From positions 124,001 to 188,000 of the forward strand of contig NZ_CP032549.1 in NCBI RefSeq assembly GCF_012221945.1: a DNA stretch of 64,000 nucleotides, given 5' to 3'. Below are positions 34,441 to 42,979 of this stretch, one piece after another. The number at the start of each line of letters is the position of its first letter. Positions within the stretch are counted from its first letter, which is position 1. Below the pieces are notes generated by a model. That model made no database searches and was not told where the DNA came from. It saw only the letters and a program-made list of their open reading frames with translations. The position numbers were made by a program, and so were the translations under genes. This DNA comes from Glutamicibacter mishrai. GTDB taxonomy: Bacteria > Actinomycetota > Actinomycetes > Actinomycetales > Micrococcaceae.

Positions 34441-35658
34441 ATGACCCAACCGGTCGCCATCAGAGCGCGGCTCTTGCCCACCGAACGCACCAGCATCAAC
34501 TTAATATTCTTCCTTGCGGGATTATCCTTCGCTTCCTGGGCAGGAAGGCTATCGATCATTGATGATGTTCTGGGGTTCTCCGGGCTCGGACTTGGTTCAT
34601 TCCTCCTGTGCATGACCTTGGGTACTCTGATCGGTTTGACGATCATCCCTACCATCAGCAAATATCTGCCCACAAAGCGGCTTCTTTGCATCCTTCCTCT
34701 TGGCCTAGCCCTATGCCTGCCCATCCTCGGTGTCGCCGTCTCCCTGACGCAGAGCACTTGGCTCGCCTATCTCACGCTCTTCATTAACGGCATCATTTTT
34801 GGCTGCCTCGACATCATGATGAACGTCAGCGGCGCAAGAATCGAACGCCAGCTTGGCCGAAGCATCATGCCCTCGCTACACGGCTTTTTCAGCCTTGGCT
34901 CACTGGTAGGCGCTGGGTTGGCAACGGCCACGATTGCCATGCATGTTCGCAGCATCTGGCACTTTGCCTTTATTTCTGTCTTGATCATCGCACTCGCATT
35001 CGTTGCCCACCTGGGCTTGACCGAATGGGAGAATGAAAACTTCGCCGAACGGGCAAAGGAAAAGGCGCAGGAAGGTTCCAAACCCGCAGGCAACCTCGGA
35101 TTGCTCCTGCTGCTTGGGCTCATGGTCGCTGGCCTGAGTTTCACGGAGGGTGCCGCCAATGACTGGATTGCGGTCGCAACCGTAGACGGTCATGGCCTGG
35201 AGCATAAAGAAGGCGCCCTCATGTTCACGCTATTTGTGGGTGCTATGACGCTTGGTCGATTCCTTGGCGGACATTTGGTCGACCGGCTGGGACACAAATA
35301 CACGTTGTTGTTCATGGGAACCATCGGCCTCTTGGGTGTCAGCTTGTTCATCGTCGGGTCAAGCCCATATTTGATTGGGCTGGGTTCAGCCATGTGGGGT
35401 TTGGGCAGCTCGCTCGGCTTCCCGGTTGGCATGAGCATCGCTGCTTCGCGCACCGAACGTCTCGGTCCGAAGGCCGTCAGCATCATCAGCGCTTTCGGCT
35501 ACGGAGCGATGCTCGGTGGTCCCCCGCTTATCGGCTTCATCGTTGACGGAGTGGGGCTCCCTCAAGCGTTGTGGATCTGCGCCGCTATTCTTGTGGTCTC
35601 CCTTTTGCTCACTCCACGTGTCAGCCGCCGGCCCAGGCTCGCCGACCGCTCGCGCTAA
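34441..35658 (+). CDS. MFS transporter
   Basis: Major facilitator of 405 aa with about 12 hydrophobic segments and a charged central loop (ENENFAERAKEKAQEGSKPAGN). The motif DRLGHKYTL in the second half is a typical loop signature. Segments such as SFASWAGRLSII and IMMNVSGARIERQLGRSIMPSLHGFFSLGSLVGAGL resemble the YbjJ/fucose-permease-like group. The substrate is unknown. Its stop overlaps that of the convergent Lrp gene by four bases. AGGGAAAACTTTCAG precedes the ATG. Confidence 0.88.
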   Translation: MTQPVAIRARLLPTERTSINLIFFLAGLSFASWAGRLSIIDDVLGFSGLGLGSFLLCMTLGTLIGLTIIPTISKYLPTKRLLCILPLGLALCLPILGVAVSLTQSTWLAYLTLFINGIIFGCLDIMMNVSGARIERQLGRSIMPSLHGFFSLGSLVGAGLATATIAMHVRSIWHFAFISVLIIALAFVAHLGLTEWENENFAERAKEKAQEGSKPAGNLGLLLLLGLMVAGLSFTEGAANDWIAVATVDGHGLEHKEGALMFTLFVGAMTLGRFLGGHLVDRLGHKYTLLFMGTIGLLGVSLFIVGSSPYLIGLGSAMWGLGSSLGFPVGMSIAASRTERLGPKAVSIISAFGYGAMLGGPPLIGFIVDGVGLPQALWICAAILVVSLLLTPRVSRRPRLADRSR

Positions 35659-36101
35659 ACGGGTAGAACCGCTCGCCCTTTGATGTTGCGCATCACGATC
35701 GTGCTGGTCAGCTTCTCAACACCCGGCAAGCCAACGAGGACTTCGTCGTAAACATGCTGATAGTGGCTCAGGTCTTTGGCAAACACGCGCAATAGGAAGT
35801 CAGGCTCCCCGAATAACCGCTGGGCATCGACAATCAAGTCTTCTTGTTCGACCGCAAGTTCGAACTCCTTGAGCTGCGCTCTATCCTTTAGCGTCGCGAA
35901 CACGAGTGCCTCGAATCCCAATCCAACGCGTTCAGGGGCAATTACCGCTTGATAACCCGTGATCACTCCTGAGCGCTCAAGCTCGCGTATGCGACGGTGG
36001 CAAGGAGCAACGGACAGCCCGATTTTTGAGGCCAAAGCGGTGGCGCTCATCCTTCCGTCAAGCTGCAGTTCGGCAAGTATCGCGCGGTCCAATTCATCCA
36101 T
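35655..36101 (-). CDS. Lrp/AsnC-family transcriptional regulator
   Basis: Leucine-responsive regulator-type protein, 148 aa from ATG 36101. The N-terminal helix-turn-helix is DELDRAILAELQLDGRMSATALASKIGLSVAPCHRRIRELERSG, followed by an amino-acid-sensing RAM domain. Divergent from a LysE-type exporter, the usual arrangement in which the regulator senses an amino acid and switches on its export. The shared spacer contains TTTGCC-N8-GGCAAA (36175-36194), a possible binding site. The effector is not known. Confidence 0.93.
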   Translation of the reverse strand: MDELDRAILAELQLDGRMSATALASKIGLSVAPCHRRIRELERSGVITGYQAVIAPERVGLGFEALVFATLKDRAQLKEFELAVEQEDLIVDAQRLFGEPDFLLRVFAKDLSHYQHVYDEVLVGLPGVEKLTSTIVMRNIKGRAVLPV

Positions 36102-36254
36102 GGTTTCAGAGTACCGCACAAATAACTTGCGGGGTTTTGCACTCCTTGCTAATTATTTTGCGTCAATACTCAGTTTTGCCCAAAAACAGGCAAACACATT
36201 TGGCTACGTTTTCCCTATGGTGGAGACTACATCAACTCGTCTCTAAGGATGGCC

Positions 36255-36989
36255 ATGGATTTCGCTCAGATAACAGCTTTCCTCCTGATCTCGGTCACCT
36301 TGGCCTGCACACCTGGCGCAGACTGGGCCTACATCATTTCTTCGGCATTGCGGAAGCAAAGCTACCAGTCCGCAGTTTGGGGGCTGCTCTCCGGATACCT
36401 CGTCCACACTGCATTATTGGTCTGCGGAATCGCAGCGCTCGTCGCCAGCTCTCCCACGGTGCTTATGTGGCTGACCGCCGCAGGATCGCTTTACTTGTTA
36501 TGGCTCGGAATTTCGACGCTTCGATCGAGCAAGACGGCAACTTTCTTCGAGGTTTCACCCGAAGCAGTAGCTGACGAAATCGACGTGCAGAAGCAAGATC
36601 GAGTCGACAGCTTGGGTGGCGCGGCCAGCAGGCCTGTGGCTCTGGCAGCCACGACCGAACAACGGATTTCGCCACGCGGCTCTTTCCTCAAGGGCTTGCT
36701 GACGAGTGGAACCAACCCCAAGGCGCTGCTCTTATACGTTGCCCTGATCCCCCAATATCTGGACCCCGCAATGAGCCTGCCCATGCCAGTTCAAACAGGC
36801 ATGCTCGGACTAACGCACTTCGTGGTTTCCATCGCTGTCTATTTCACGGTAGCTGTCGCGGCTCGCGCCCTGCTTCGCTCCAGGCCTCTAGCCGCACGCA
36901 TGGTGACGCTTCTTTCCGGAATCATCATGATCCTCTTGTCCCTTGGCCTGATTTTCGAGCAACTTTTCGTCGCCCAGAAAATTTATTGA
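36255..36989 (+). CDS. LysE/RhtB-family amino acid exporter
   Basis: Membrane exporter of 244 aa from ATG 36255 (AAGGA five bases upstream; an ATG six bases earlier is in frame but too close to that site). The LysE signature is visible in TLACTPGADWAYIISSALRKQ, followed by SGTNPKALLLYVALIPQYL. Five to six hydrophobic segments are present. A longer polar central loop than usual (residues about 92-135) contains repeated Ala/Arg residues. The divergent Lrp gene probably controls it. It would export a basic or neutral amino acid. Confidence 0.9.
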   Translation: MDFAQITAFLLISVTLACTPGADWAYIISSALRKQSYQSAVWGLLSGYLVHTALLVCGIAALVASSPTVLMWLTAAGSLYLLWLGISTLRSSKTATFFEVSPEAVADEIDVQKQDRVDSLGGAASRPVALAATTEQRISPRGSFLKGLLTSGTNPKALLLYVALIPQYLDPAMSLPMPVQTGMLGLTHFVVSIAVYFTVAVAARALLRSRPLAARMVTLLSGIIMILLSLGLIFEQLFVAQKIY

Positions 36990-37033
36990 ACACTGATCAA
37001 GACAATTGAACAGTGATCAAGTATGCTCTTAAT
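36986..37033 (+). promoter_or_regulatory. Tandem operator and promoter region of the bioMNY operon
   Basis: Two 15-bp near-palindromes, TTGAACACTGATCAA (36986-37000) and TTGAACAGTGATCAA (37006-37020), repeat with a 20-bp period. The second supplies a possible -35 (TTGAAC) with CTTAAT 16 bp downstream. The half-site TGAAC recalls BioQ-type biotin operators of actinobacteria; that link is an inference. Confidence 0.6.
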
Positions 37034-37125
37034 CGATGGTGAATCAACCATGGATTAAACGGCCTCGGTCAGCCAGCAAACGTTGTTGCGCGGCCAAGCG
37101 CCTTGAGTATCGCGCTGGAGCTTTT

Positions 37126-37815
37126 GTGGAACTACCCTCAATCCGATTAGAGAACGTCTTCGTTCGCTACGATAACCGAGACGTGCTCCAGCAGATCAGC
37201 ATAGACCTCGACGAAAAACGCATCGGCATCATCGGTGCCAACGGCGCAGGAAAAAGCACCTTGTCCCGCCTGCTCAACGGACTCGTACTCCCAACCGAGG
37301 GAACCGTACACATCGGTGAGCTCAACACTCGAGAGCATGCCAAACAGATCAGGCGCCAGGTGGGATTCGTCTTCCAGAACCCGGCAAATCAGATCATCAT
37401 GCCAATCGTTTCCGACGACATCGCATTCGGGCTGAAGAATTTGTCCTTGCCCAAGAACGAAAGGCAAGTGCGAGTTGCGCAGACCCTCGGCGAGTTGAAC
37501 ATTTCCCATCTTGCTGATCGCGAGACCCACACGCTCTCGGGCGGTGAACAGCAAATGGTTGCGCTCGCGTCGGTGCTGGCCATGCGCCCTCAAACAGTAG
37601 TGTTCGATGAACCGACAACGATGCTGGACCTGCGCAACCGACTGGCGTTCCAAAAAGAGATCGCCAAGCTCTCGCAACGGGCAATTGTCGTGACTCATGA
37701 TCTGGAGATACTCGAAGATTTCGAACGTGTCCTTGTCGTCACGGATGGGACCATTGCCTTCGATGGACCTCCGGCCGATGCGATCGCGCATTATCGCCAA
37801 TGGAGCCACGCATGA
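37126..37815 (+). CDS. bioM: Biotin ECF transporter ATPase BioM
   Basis: ATP-binding subunit of the energy-coupling-factor biotin importer, 229 aa from GTG 37126 with GGAG six bases upstream. Walker A GANGAGKS is near residue 38, Q-loop VFQNPANQIIMPIVSDDIAFG, signature LSGGEQQMVALASVL, Walker B VVFDEPTTMLD and switch VVTHDLE. These fit the BioM/CbiO family. The stop overlaps the bioN start (ATGA). A 90-base leader lies between the operator repeats and the start codon. Substrate is assigned from bioY. Confidence 0.92.
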   Translation: MELPSIRLENVFVRYDNRDVLQQISIDLDEKRIGIIGANGAGKSTLSRLLNGLVLPTEGTVHIGELNTREHAKQIRRQVGFVFQNPANQIIMPIVSDDIAFGLKNLSLPKNERQVRVAQTLGELNISHLADRETHTLSGGEQQMVALASVLAMRPQTVVFDEPTTMLDLRNRLAFQKEIAKLSQRAIVVTHDLEILEDFERVLVVTDGTIAFDGPPADAIAHYRQWSHA

Positions 37816-38423
37816 TCGCGGCGAACAACACTTCCTATCTGGCGCGGATCAAACCCGGCTGGAAGTTCGGCGCTCTACTCGTCCTGAGTATCGCGCTCTA
37901 CCTCATCACGAACTGGACAGTTCTGCTCGCGCTATTTATCTTCAGCGCTGCGATCCTGCTTTCTGCGCGCGTGGACTTCAAACAGCTGCGATTGCCGCTG
38001 ATTTCGATAACCATCATCCTCGGAGTGGTTTTCATCCTTCTTGGACTGCAGACCGATTGGTTGAATGCCCTGCGTTCTGTGTTGAGGCTACTGACCATGT
38101 GCCTTTTGGCTTACGCGGTCAGCCTCACCACAAAATTCGAAGCGATGTTGGAGCTCTTCCAACAAGTAGCCTCCCCCGTTCGCTTCATTGGTGGGAACCC
38201 GGCACAAATCGCTTTGGCATTGTCGATGACCATACGCTTCATCCCTGAGCTGAAAAAGGTCTACACAGAAGTTCGTGAAGCCCAGCACGCCCGGGGCCTG
38301 GCGAACAATCCCCTGGCAGTTACAGTCCCGCTTGTCATCCGATCCTTAAAAATCGCCGACGAAACAGCTGAGGCACTGGATGCCCGCGGCTACGATTCAG
38401 AGCCAGCCAAGCGTCGATTCTGA
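37812..38423 (+). CDS. bioN: Biotin ECF transporter T component BioN
   Basis: Membrane transmembrane-coupling subunit, 203 aa, of the CbiQ/EcfT family. Several hydrophobic helices are followed by the coupling-helix signature, read here as REAQHARGLANN, with the second conserved Ala-Arg-Gly motif EALDARGYDSE near the C-terminus. These Ala-Arg-Gly motifs contact the ATPase. The start ATG overlaps the bioM stop, so BioM and BioN are translationally coupled. It pairs with BioY encoded 40 bases downstream. Confidence 0.92.
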   Translation: MIAANNTSYLARIKPGWKFGALLVLSIALYLITNWTVLLALFIFSAAILLSARVDFKQLRLPLISITIILGVVFILLGLQTDWLNALRSVLRLLTMCLLAYAVSLTTKFEAMLELFQQVASPVRFIGGNPAQIALALSMTIRFIPELKKVYTEVREAQHARGLANNPLAVTVPLVIRSLKIADETAEALDARGYDSEPAKRRF

Positions 38424-38463
38424 GCAAAGCTCCCCCTCACACTCGTATTATCAAGGAACACTA

Positions 38464-39042
38464 ATGTCTCGAAACCCGTCTTCATCACAAACCAAAAACA
38501 CGGTATATATCGCTGTGTTCGCAGCGATGATCGCTGCCATGGGCCTCCTGCCGCCCATCACGCTGGGCATCATTCCAGTCCCAATCACCTTGCAAACGCT
38601 CGGGGTGATGCTCGCCGGCGCATTGCTAGGCCCATGGCGTGGAGCCATGTCATCGTTGGTTGTCGTTGTTCTCGCCATCGCGGGTCTGCCTCTGCTTTCA
38701 GGTGGCCGAGGCGGGCTAGGGGTCCTCCTTGGCCCCACCGGCGGATATCTCGTCGGCTGGGTATTCGGATCCCTGGTCATCGGCGCGTTATTCAAATATT
38801 GGGTTCTGCGCAGAACCGGTAATGCGGCGCGATTCGCCAGTGGCCTGGCAGCAGTTGTTATCGGTGGAATTGGCGTCATTTACCTTTTCGGCGTGCCGTG
38901 GACTTCCGTGGTGACGGGCCTTGACCTTCGGACTTCCCTCATTGGATCGGCAGCTTTCCTCCCCGGAGATGTGTTCAAAGCTGTCGTCACGACATTGGTT
39001 GCGTTGACCGTGCATCGTAGTTACCGCGGACTGATGAGCTGA
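38464..39042 (+). CDS. bioY: Biotin-specific S component BioY
   Basis: Biotin-binding membrane protein, 192 aa, with six hydrophobic segments. BioY-family features are PITLGIIPVPITLQTLGVMLAGALLGPWRGAMS, LLSGGRGGLGVLLGPTGGYLVGW and the C-terminal FLPGDVFKAVVTTLVA. It confers biotin specificity on the BioMN module. ATG 38464 has AAGGA upstream. The presence of uptake genes without any bio synthesis gene here suggests dependence on or salvage of external biotin. The next gene starts five bases after the stop, in the same transcript. Confidence 0.95.
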   Translation: MSRNPSSSQTKNTVYIAVFAAMIAAMGLLPPITLGIIPVPITLQTLGVMLAGALLGPWRGAMSSLVVVVLAIAGLPLLSGGRGGLGVLLGPTGGYLVGWVFGSLVIGALFKYWVLRRTGNAARFASGLAAVVIGGIGVIYLFGVPWTSVVTGLDLRTSLIGSAAFLPGDVFKAVVTTLVALTVHRSYRGLMS

Positions 39043-39046
39043 CATC

Positions 39047-40483
39047 ATGGGGTTCTGGCAGGCCGTCGCGAGTAGGGCACAGAGCTGCCCTAACAAATCA
39101 GCAGTCATCGCTCCTTCTGGCAATTTGACCTTCTCGCAGCTTGCAGGACGAGCACATCGACTCGCTCGAACCTTGAAAAGCCACGAACAACAGCGCATCG
39201 GAATGCTAACTCGAGATCCGATCACGATGGCTGTTGGCTTTCACGCTACGTCGCTGGCCGGCAAGACCCTTGTCGTTCTGGATCCTTCCTGGCCACAAGC
39301 CTTGCTTGATTCAATGCTCGGAACCCTCGCCTGCAAACTAGTCATCACCGATTGCCCAAACCGGCTCGGCGAGACGGGCCTTGCGGATCCGCTAGTGCTC
39401 TCCCCAGAATCCGACTGCAGCCCCTGGGAACTGCACGAACACGAGAATGAACGCGAACTTCTGATCATCTGCACTTCAGGAAGCACCGCAAGGCCAAAAG
39501 CGATCAGCCGGACCGCCGACTCATGGCTGGCATCCCTGGCCGCCGGAGCCGAAATACTCATGGCAACTGAGGAAGCAGTTACCCTGTCACCTGGCCCGGT
39601 TTCACATGGACTTGGCCTGTATTCCCTGATCGAATCCATTCACACGGGTGGAACGTTCATTGGCGCCGGGCACTGGCGGCCCGAGGCCATCAACTCATTG
39701 TTGAGCCAGGTCGCCTGCAATCGCATCGTCAGCGTACCCACCATCCTTGGCCGCCTTCCGACCCACCTCGAACCGCAACATCTTTCGAATATCCGTTGGG
39801 TCATCAGCGGCGGCGAAACACTACCAGCACAACTGGTTAGCCGTCTTCATGCCCTGCCTGCACTCGAATCTTGCATTGAGTATTTTGGGAGCAGCGAGCA
39901 TAGCCTCATTGCTTACGCTCATCGCGGCACTACAGCCAAAGACACCGGATGCTTCTCTGGGCGGCTCTTTCCGGGTGTCTCGGTCCATTTCCATGATGTT
40001 GATCCAAAGACCGGTTCCGGCGCCGCCTACATCGATAGCCCTTACAACGCGAACGGCTATGACCCCGCAACGGCACCGCCTATTGCGCAATGCGGCAATT
40101 CAACCGGCATTTTGGACCGAGGAATGCAATCGCATGATGGAACCATCACTTTTATGCGCCGCGATGATGGAATGCTGAACCTCAACGGCAATAATATCCA
40201 TCCCTCGGAGATCATAGACGTCTTGGCAACCCTGAATATCCTGGATGCCACAGTCCAAGTCGAACAGGAAAAGGGCCATTCCCGCTTGATCGTTCATGTT
40301 CTCTCCCCCGCCGTTGATAGTGAATACCTTCAGAAGCGGCTCTTTGAACTTCTTCCGGCCTTCAAAGTTCCCCACGAAATCATCGTCCACAAAGCATGGC
40401 CACTGACATTCAGCGGAAAATCAAGCGCCATCTGGACGGCGGATGCAACGCCCGAACCCCTCACGAGAATACGTTTACGATGA
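39047..40483 (+). CDS. AMP-binding acyl-CoA/acid ligase linked to biotin uptake genes
   Basis: Adenylate-forming enzyme of 478 aa, short for the family (usually 500-550). The ATP-binding loop reads CTSGSTARPKAI (about residues 143-154); further motifs are SPGPVSHGLGLYSLIES, YFGSSEHSLIA and the hinge/C-domain region RRDDGMLNLNGNNIHPSEI. The C-terminal lysine region is FSGKSSAIW. It would activate a carboxylic acid as acyl-AMP/acyl-CoA. It sits between bioY and a thiolase, as Bacillus YhfT does next to YhfU (BioY) and YhfS. The substrate is unknown; a pimelate-like or fatty acid is a guess. Confidence 0.88.
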   Translation: MGFWQAVASRAQSCPNKSAVIAPSGNLTFSQLAGRAHRLARTLKSHEQQRIGMLTRDPITMAVGFHATSLAGKTLVVLDPSWPQALLDSMLGTLACKLVITDCPNRLGETGLADPLVLSPESDCSPWELHEHENERELLIICTSGSTARPKAISRTADSWLASLAAGAEILMATEEAVTLSPGPVSHGLGLYSLIESIHTGGTFIGAGHWRPEAINSLLSQVACNRIVSVPTILGRLPTHLEPQHLSNIRWVISGGETLPAQLVSRLHALPALESCIEYFGSSEHSLIAYAHRGTTAKDTGCFSGRLFPGVSVHFHDVDPKTGSGAAYIDSPYNANGYDPATAPPIAQCGNSTGILDRGMQSHDGTITFMRRDDGMLNLNGNNIHPSEIIDVLATLNILDATVQVEQEKGHSRLIVHVLSPAVDSEYLQKRLFELLPAFKVPHEIIVHKAWPLTFSGKSSAIWTADATPEPLTRIRLR

Positions 40484-41649
40484 ACAATGCCTACGTAATT
40501 GGTGCCCTGCGCACGCCCATCGTCCGAGCTGGCAAGGAATACGCGCGCATCAGCGCAGATCAGCTAATCGCACCGGTGCTGAGCGCGCTGGTGGAACGAG
40601 CAGGAATAGCGCCCCACGATGTAGACCACGTTTTTCTCGGCAATGCGGCCGGGCCAGGCGGAAACATTGCCCGGGTCGCGACCCTTGCTTCGACCTTGCC
40701 ATCCTCGGTAGGTGCAACCAGCTTGGATGCACAGTGTGCCAGCGGGTTGGAAGCCATCTCTGCCGGTGCTCGAATGATCCGCTGCGGCGAGGCGGATATT
40801 GTCATTGCCGGCGGCGTCGAATCAGTCACTACAGCTCCGTGGAGAGTAGAGAAACAGGCTTCCGCGCTAACCCCACCTCGCATGTATTCACGGGCCGGGT
40901 TCACCCCTGAGCCGGACGCGGATCCCGACATGGGCGTTGCCGCCGAGAACATTGCCACGAGATTCAAGGTCAGCCGCGAGCGCCAAGATGCTTTCGCTTT
41001 GCAAAGCCACCGACGAGCAGTCGCCGCGAAATACTCGGGGCTCTTTGACGATGAATTGCTACCCGTCAACACACCGACCGGGCCTATCTCAGAAGATACC
41101 TGCCCGCGCCTCTCGCTCGATGCGCGGAAACTCGCTGCCCTGAAACCAGCATTTATGAGCAATGGCAGTGTCACCGCGGGTAATTCCTGTCCCATCAACG
41201 ATGGTGCGGCCGCGGTACTGATGGTGGGCGAAAAGGTCATGAATGCGCTCAATCCGCCATTTGCTTTGCGCTATTTGGCAACTGCGAGCGGGGCCTGTGA
41301 CCCGGAGATTCTCGGCATGGCGGCTGTTCCTGCCTACCAGAAGCTCACAAGATTGCTTCAAGACACCGAGCCTGCTGACGCTCGCCTGATCGAGTTCAAT
41401 GAAGCCTTCGCCGTCCAGGCTCTCGCTTGCCTCGATGCTTTGGGCATCGACCCAGCCATGGCTAATCGTGACGGCGGAGCGCTGGCCCTGGGCCACCCTT
41501 ATGGGGCCAGTGGAGCCATACTGACTACACGGCTGTTTTGGCAAGCCCAAAAGCAAGGTCTCGAAGGGCAACGGGCCTATGCCCTAATGGCAGCAGCTGG
41601 AGGTACAGGCAGCGCCATCGCGTTCGAATCCGTTGTTTCCCAAGCATAG
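40480..41649 (+). CDS. Thiolase-family protein lacking the C-terminal catalytic cysteine
   Basis: 389-aa thiolase-like enzyme from ATG 40480, overlapping the ligase stop (ATGA). The acyl-binding nucleophile C86 is present in LDAQCASGLEA, as are NEAFAVQAL and the GGALALGHPYGASGA histidine motif. The usual C-terminal C-x-G-G-G motif reads AAAGGTG (about 371-377), so the second catalytic cysteine is replaced by alanine. It may catalyse a different or only partial thiolase reaction. With the upstream ligase it resembles the yhfT-yhfS pair linked to bioY in Bacillus. A terminator follows. Confidence 0.9.
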   Translation: MNNAYVIGALRTPIVRAGKEYARISADQLIAPVLSALVERAGIAPHDVDHVFLGNAAGPGGNIARVATLASTLPSSVGATSLDAQCASGLEAISAGARMIRCGEADIVIAGGVESVTTAPWRVEKQASALTPPRMYSRAGFTPEPDADPDMGVAAENIATRFKVSRERQDAFALQSHRRAVAAKYSGLFDDELLPVNTPTGPISEDTCPRLSLDARKLAALKPAFMSNGSVTAGNSCPINDGAAAVLMVGEKVMNALNPPFALRYLATASGACDPEILGMAAVPAYQKLTRLLQDTEPADARLIEFNEAFAVQALACLDALGIDPAMANRDGGALALGHPYGASGAILTTRLFWQAQKQGLEGQRAYALMAAAGGTGSAIAFESVVSQA

Positions 41650-41745
41650 TGTCCAGGCATCTCAGATATTGAGCCGGAGGGCGTCCATCGGTTCTCTACC
41701 GTCCTCAGAGAGAGGTCCTCGCAGAAACCCCGGATACCTAAAAAC

Positions 41746-41789
41746 AAGGAAGGCCGCATCCACCCTTTCGGATGAATGCGGCCTTCCTT
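41746..41789 (+). terminator. Terminator between the biotin operon and sufT
   Basis: 14-bp perfect stem (AAGGAAGGCCGCAT and complement), 16-base loop, with a TTTCT tail. It lies between convergent transcripts. Confidence 0.88.
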
Positions 41790-41804
41790 TCTCATGCGTC
41801 GCTC

Positions 41805-42149
41805 TTAGATGTTGAACCCTAGGGCTCGCATCTGGTCACGGCCATCATCGGTAATGCGTTCCGGACCCCAAGGTGGCATCCAAACCCAATTCAGACGATG
41901 GTCATCCACGATGTTCTCCAGCGCCTTGGCAACCTGCTCCTCGATAATATCGGTGAGCGGGCAAGCCGCGGTGGTCAACGTGAGATCCAGAAGCAGCGCG
42001 CCGTCGTCAGCGTACTTCAAGCCGTAGAGCAGCCCAAGGTCAACGATGTTGACGCCGAGTTCCGGGTCAATAACGTCCTTCAGGGCTTCCTCAACGTCTT
42101 CCAGAGGAGTCGTTACAGCTCCCTGGCTCTGTTCGGTTGATTCACTCAT
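41805..42149 (-). CDS. sufT: SufT / DUF59 iron-sulfur assembly protein
   Basis: Small MIP18-family protein, 114 aa. The core DUF59 motif is DVIDPELGVNIVDLGLLYGL, followed by DLTLTTAACPLTDIIEEQV with the reactive cysteine and a conserved VWMPPWGPERITDDGRDQMRALGF end. Such proteins assist maturation or transfer of Fe-S clusters and are required under high demand in staphylococci and mycobacteria. It is the last gene of the suf operon, starting 11 bases after sufC. Confidence 0.94.
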   Translation of the reverse strand: MSESTEQSQGAVTTPLEDVEEALKDVIDPELGVNIVDLGLLYGLKYADDGALLLDLTLTTAACPLTDIIEEQVAKALENIVDDHRLNWVWMPPWGPERITDDGRDQMRALGFNI

Positions 42150-42159
42150 GAAAATACCT

Positions 42160-42918
42160 TTAGGCCTTGACGTTCAGGTAGCGGTCGTAGCCTTCTTCTT
42201 CCAGGCGGTCGGCAAGTTCTGGGCCACCCTGTTCAGCAACGCGGCCGTCCACGAACACGTGTACGAAATCTGGCTTGATGTAGCGCAGAATGCGGGTGTA
42301 GTGGGTGATCAGCAAGGTGCCCATGTTGTTTTCTTCCTGAGCGCGGTTAACGCCTTCGGAAACAATCTTCAGCGCGTCAACGTCCAGGCCGGAGTCGGTC
42401 TCATCCAAGATCGCGAACTTAGGCTTGAACAGTTCCAGCTGCAGGATTTCCACGCGCTTCTTCTCGCCACCGGAGAAGCCTTCGTTGACATTACGGCCAG
42501 CGAAGTCGGCGTCGATCTTCAGCTTGCTCATGGCTTCCTTGACGTCCTTGGTCCAAGTGCGCAGCTTCGGAGCTTCTCCGTCGATTGCGGTCTTGGCGGT
42601 ACGCAGGAAGTTGGTCATGGTGACACCTGGCACCTCAACTGGGTACTGCATAGCCAGGAACAGGCCAGCCTTGGCGCGCTCGTCGACGCTCATCTCCAGG
42701 ACATTTTCGCCATCAAGGGTGATACTGCCCGAAGTGACGTTGTAGCGTGGGTGGCCGGCAATGGTCGACGCAAGGGTCGACTTGCCCGAGCCGTTAGGAC
42801 CCATGATTGCGTGGGTTTCGTCGGTGTTGATGGTCAGGGTTACACCCTTGAGAATTTCCTTCTCGCCCTGCTCGGTTTCAATCGAGACGTGCAGGTCCTT
42901 GATTTCCAGAGTAGACAT
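42160..42918 (-). CDS. sufC: Fe-S cluster assembly ATPase SufC
   Basis: ABC-type ATPase of the SufBCD scaffold, 252 aa. Walker A GPNGSGKS is near residue 39; signature FSGGEKKRVEILQLELFKP, Walker B FAILDETDSGLDVDALK and switch LLITHYTRIL match SufC. ATP hydrolysis drives rearrangement of the SufBD scaffold for cluster assembly. It lies 61 bases after sufD. No sufS or sufU gene follows, unlike the most common actinobacterial order. Confidence 0.97.
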   Translation of the reverse strand: MSTLEIKDLHVSIETEQGEKEILKGVTLTINTDETHAIMGPNGSGKSTLASTIAGHPRYNVTSGSITLDGENVLEMSVDERAKAGLFLAMQYPVEVPGVTMTNFLRTAKTAIDGEAPKLRTWTKDVKEAMSKLKIDADFAGRNVNEGFSGGEKKRVEILQLELFKPKFAILDETDSGLDVDALKIVSEGVNRAQEENNMGTLLITHYTRILRYIKPDFVHVFVDGRVAEQGGPELADRLEEEGYDRYLNVKA

Positions 42919-42979
42919 ACGTCGTTCCGTTTCTTTCTAAAAAGCTCTGAGGCTAAAAAGCTGGTGAAGCGAGCACTAC

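Noticed and set aside
40396..40479. N-terminal extension of the thiolase by 28 codons
   Set aside because: It overlaps the end of the ligase gene; the ATG at 40480 gives the standard thiolase N-terminus and an ATGA overlap.
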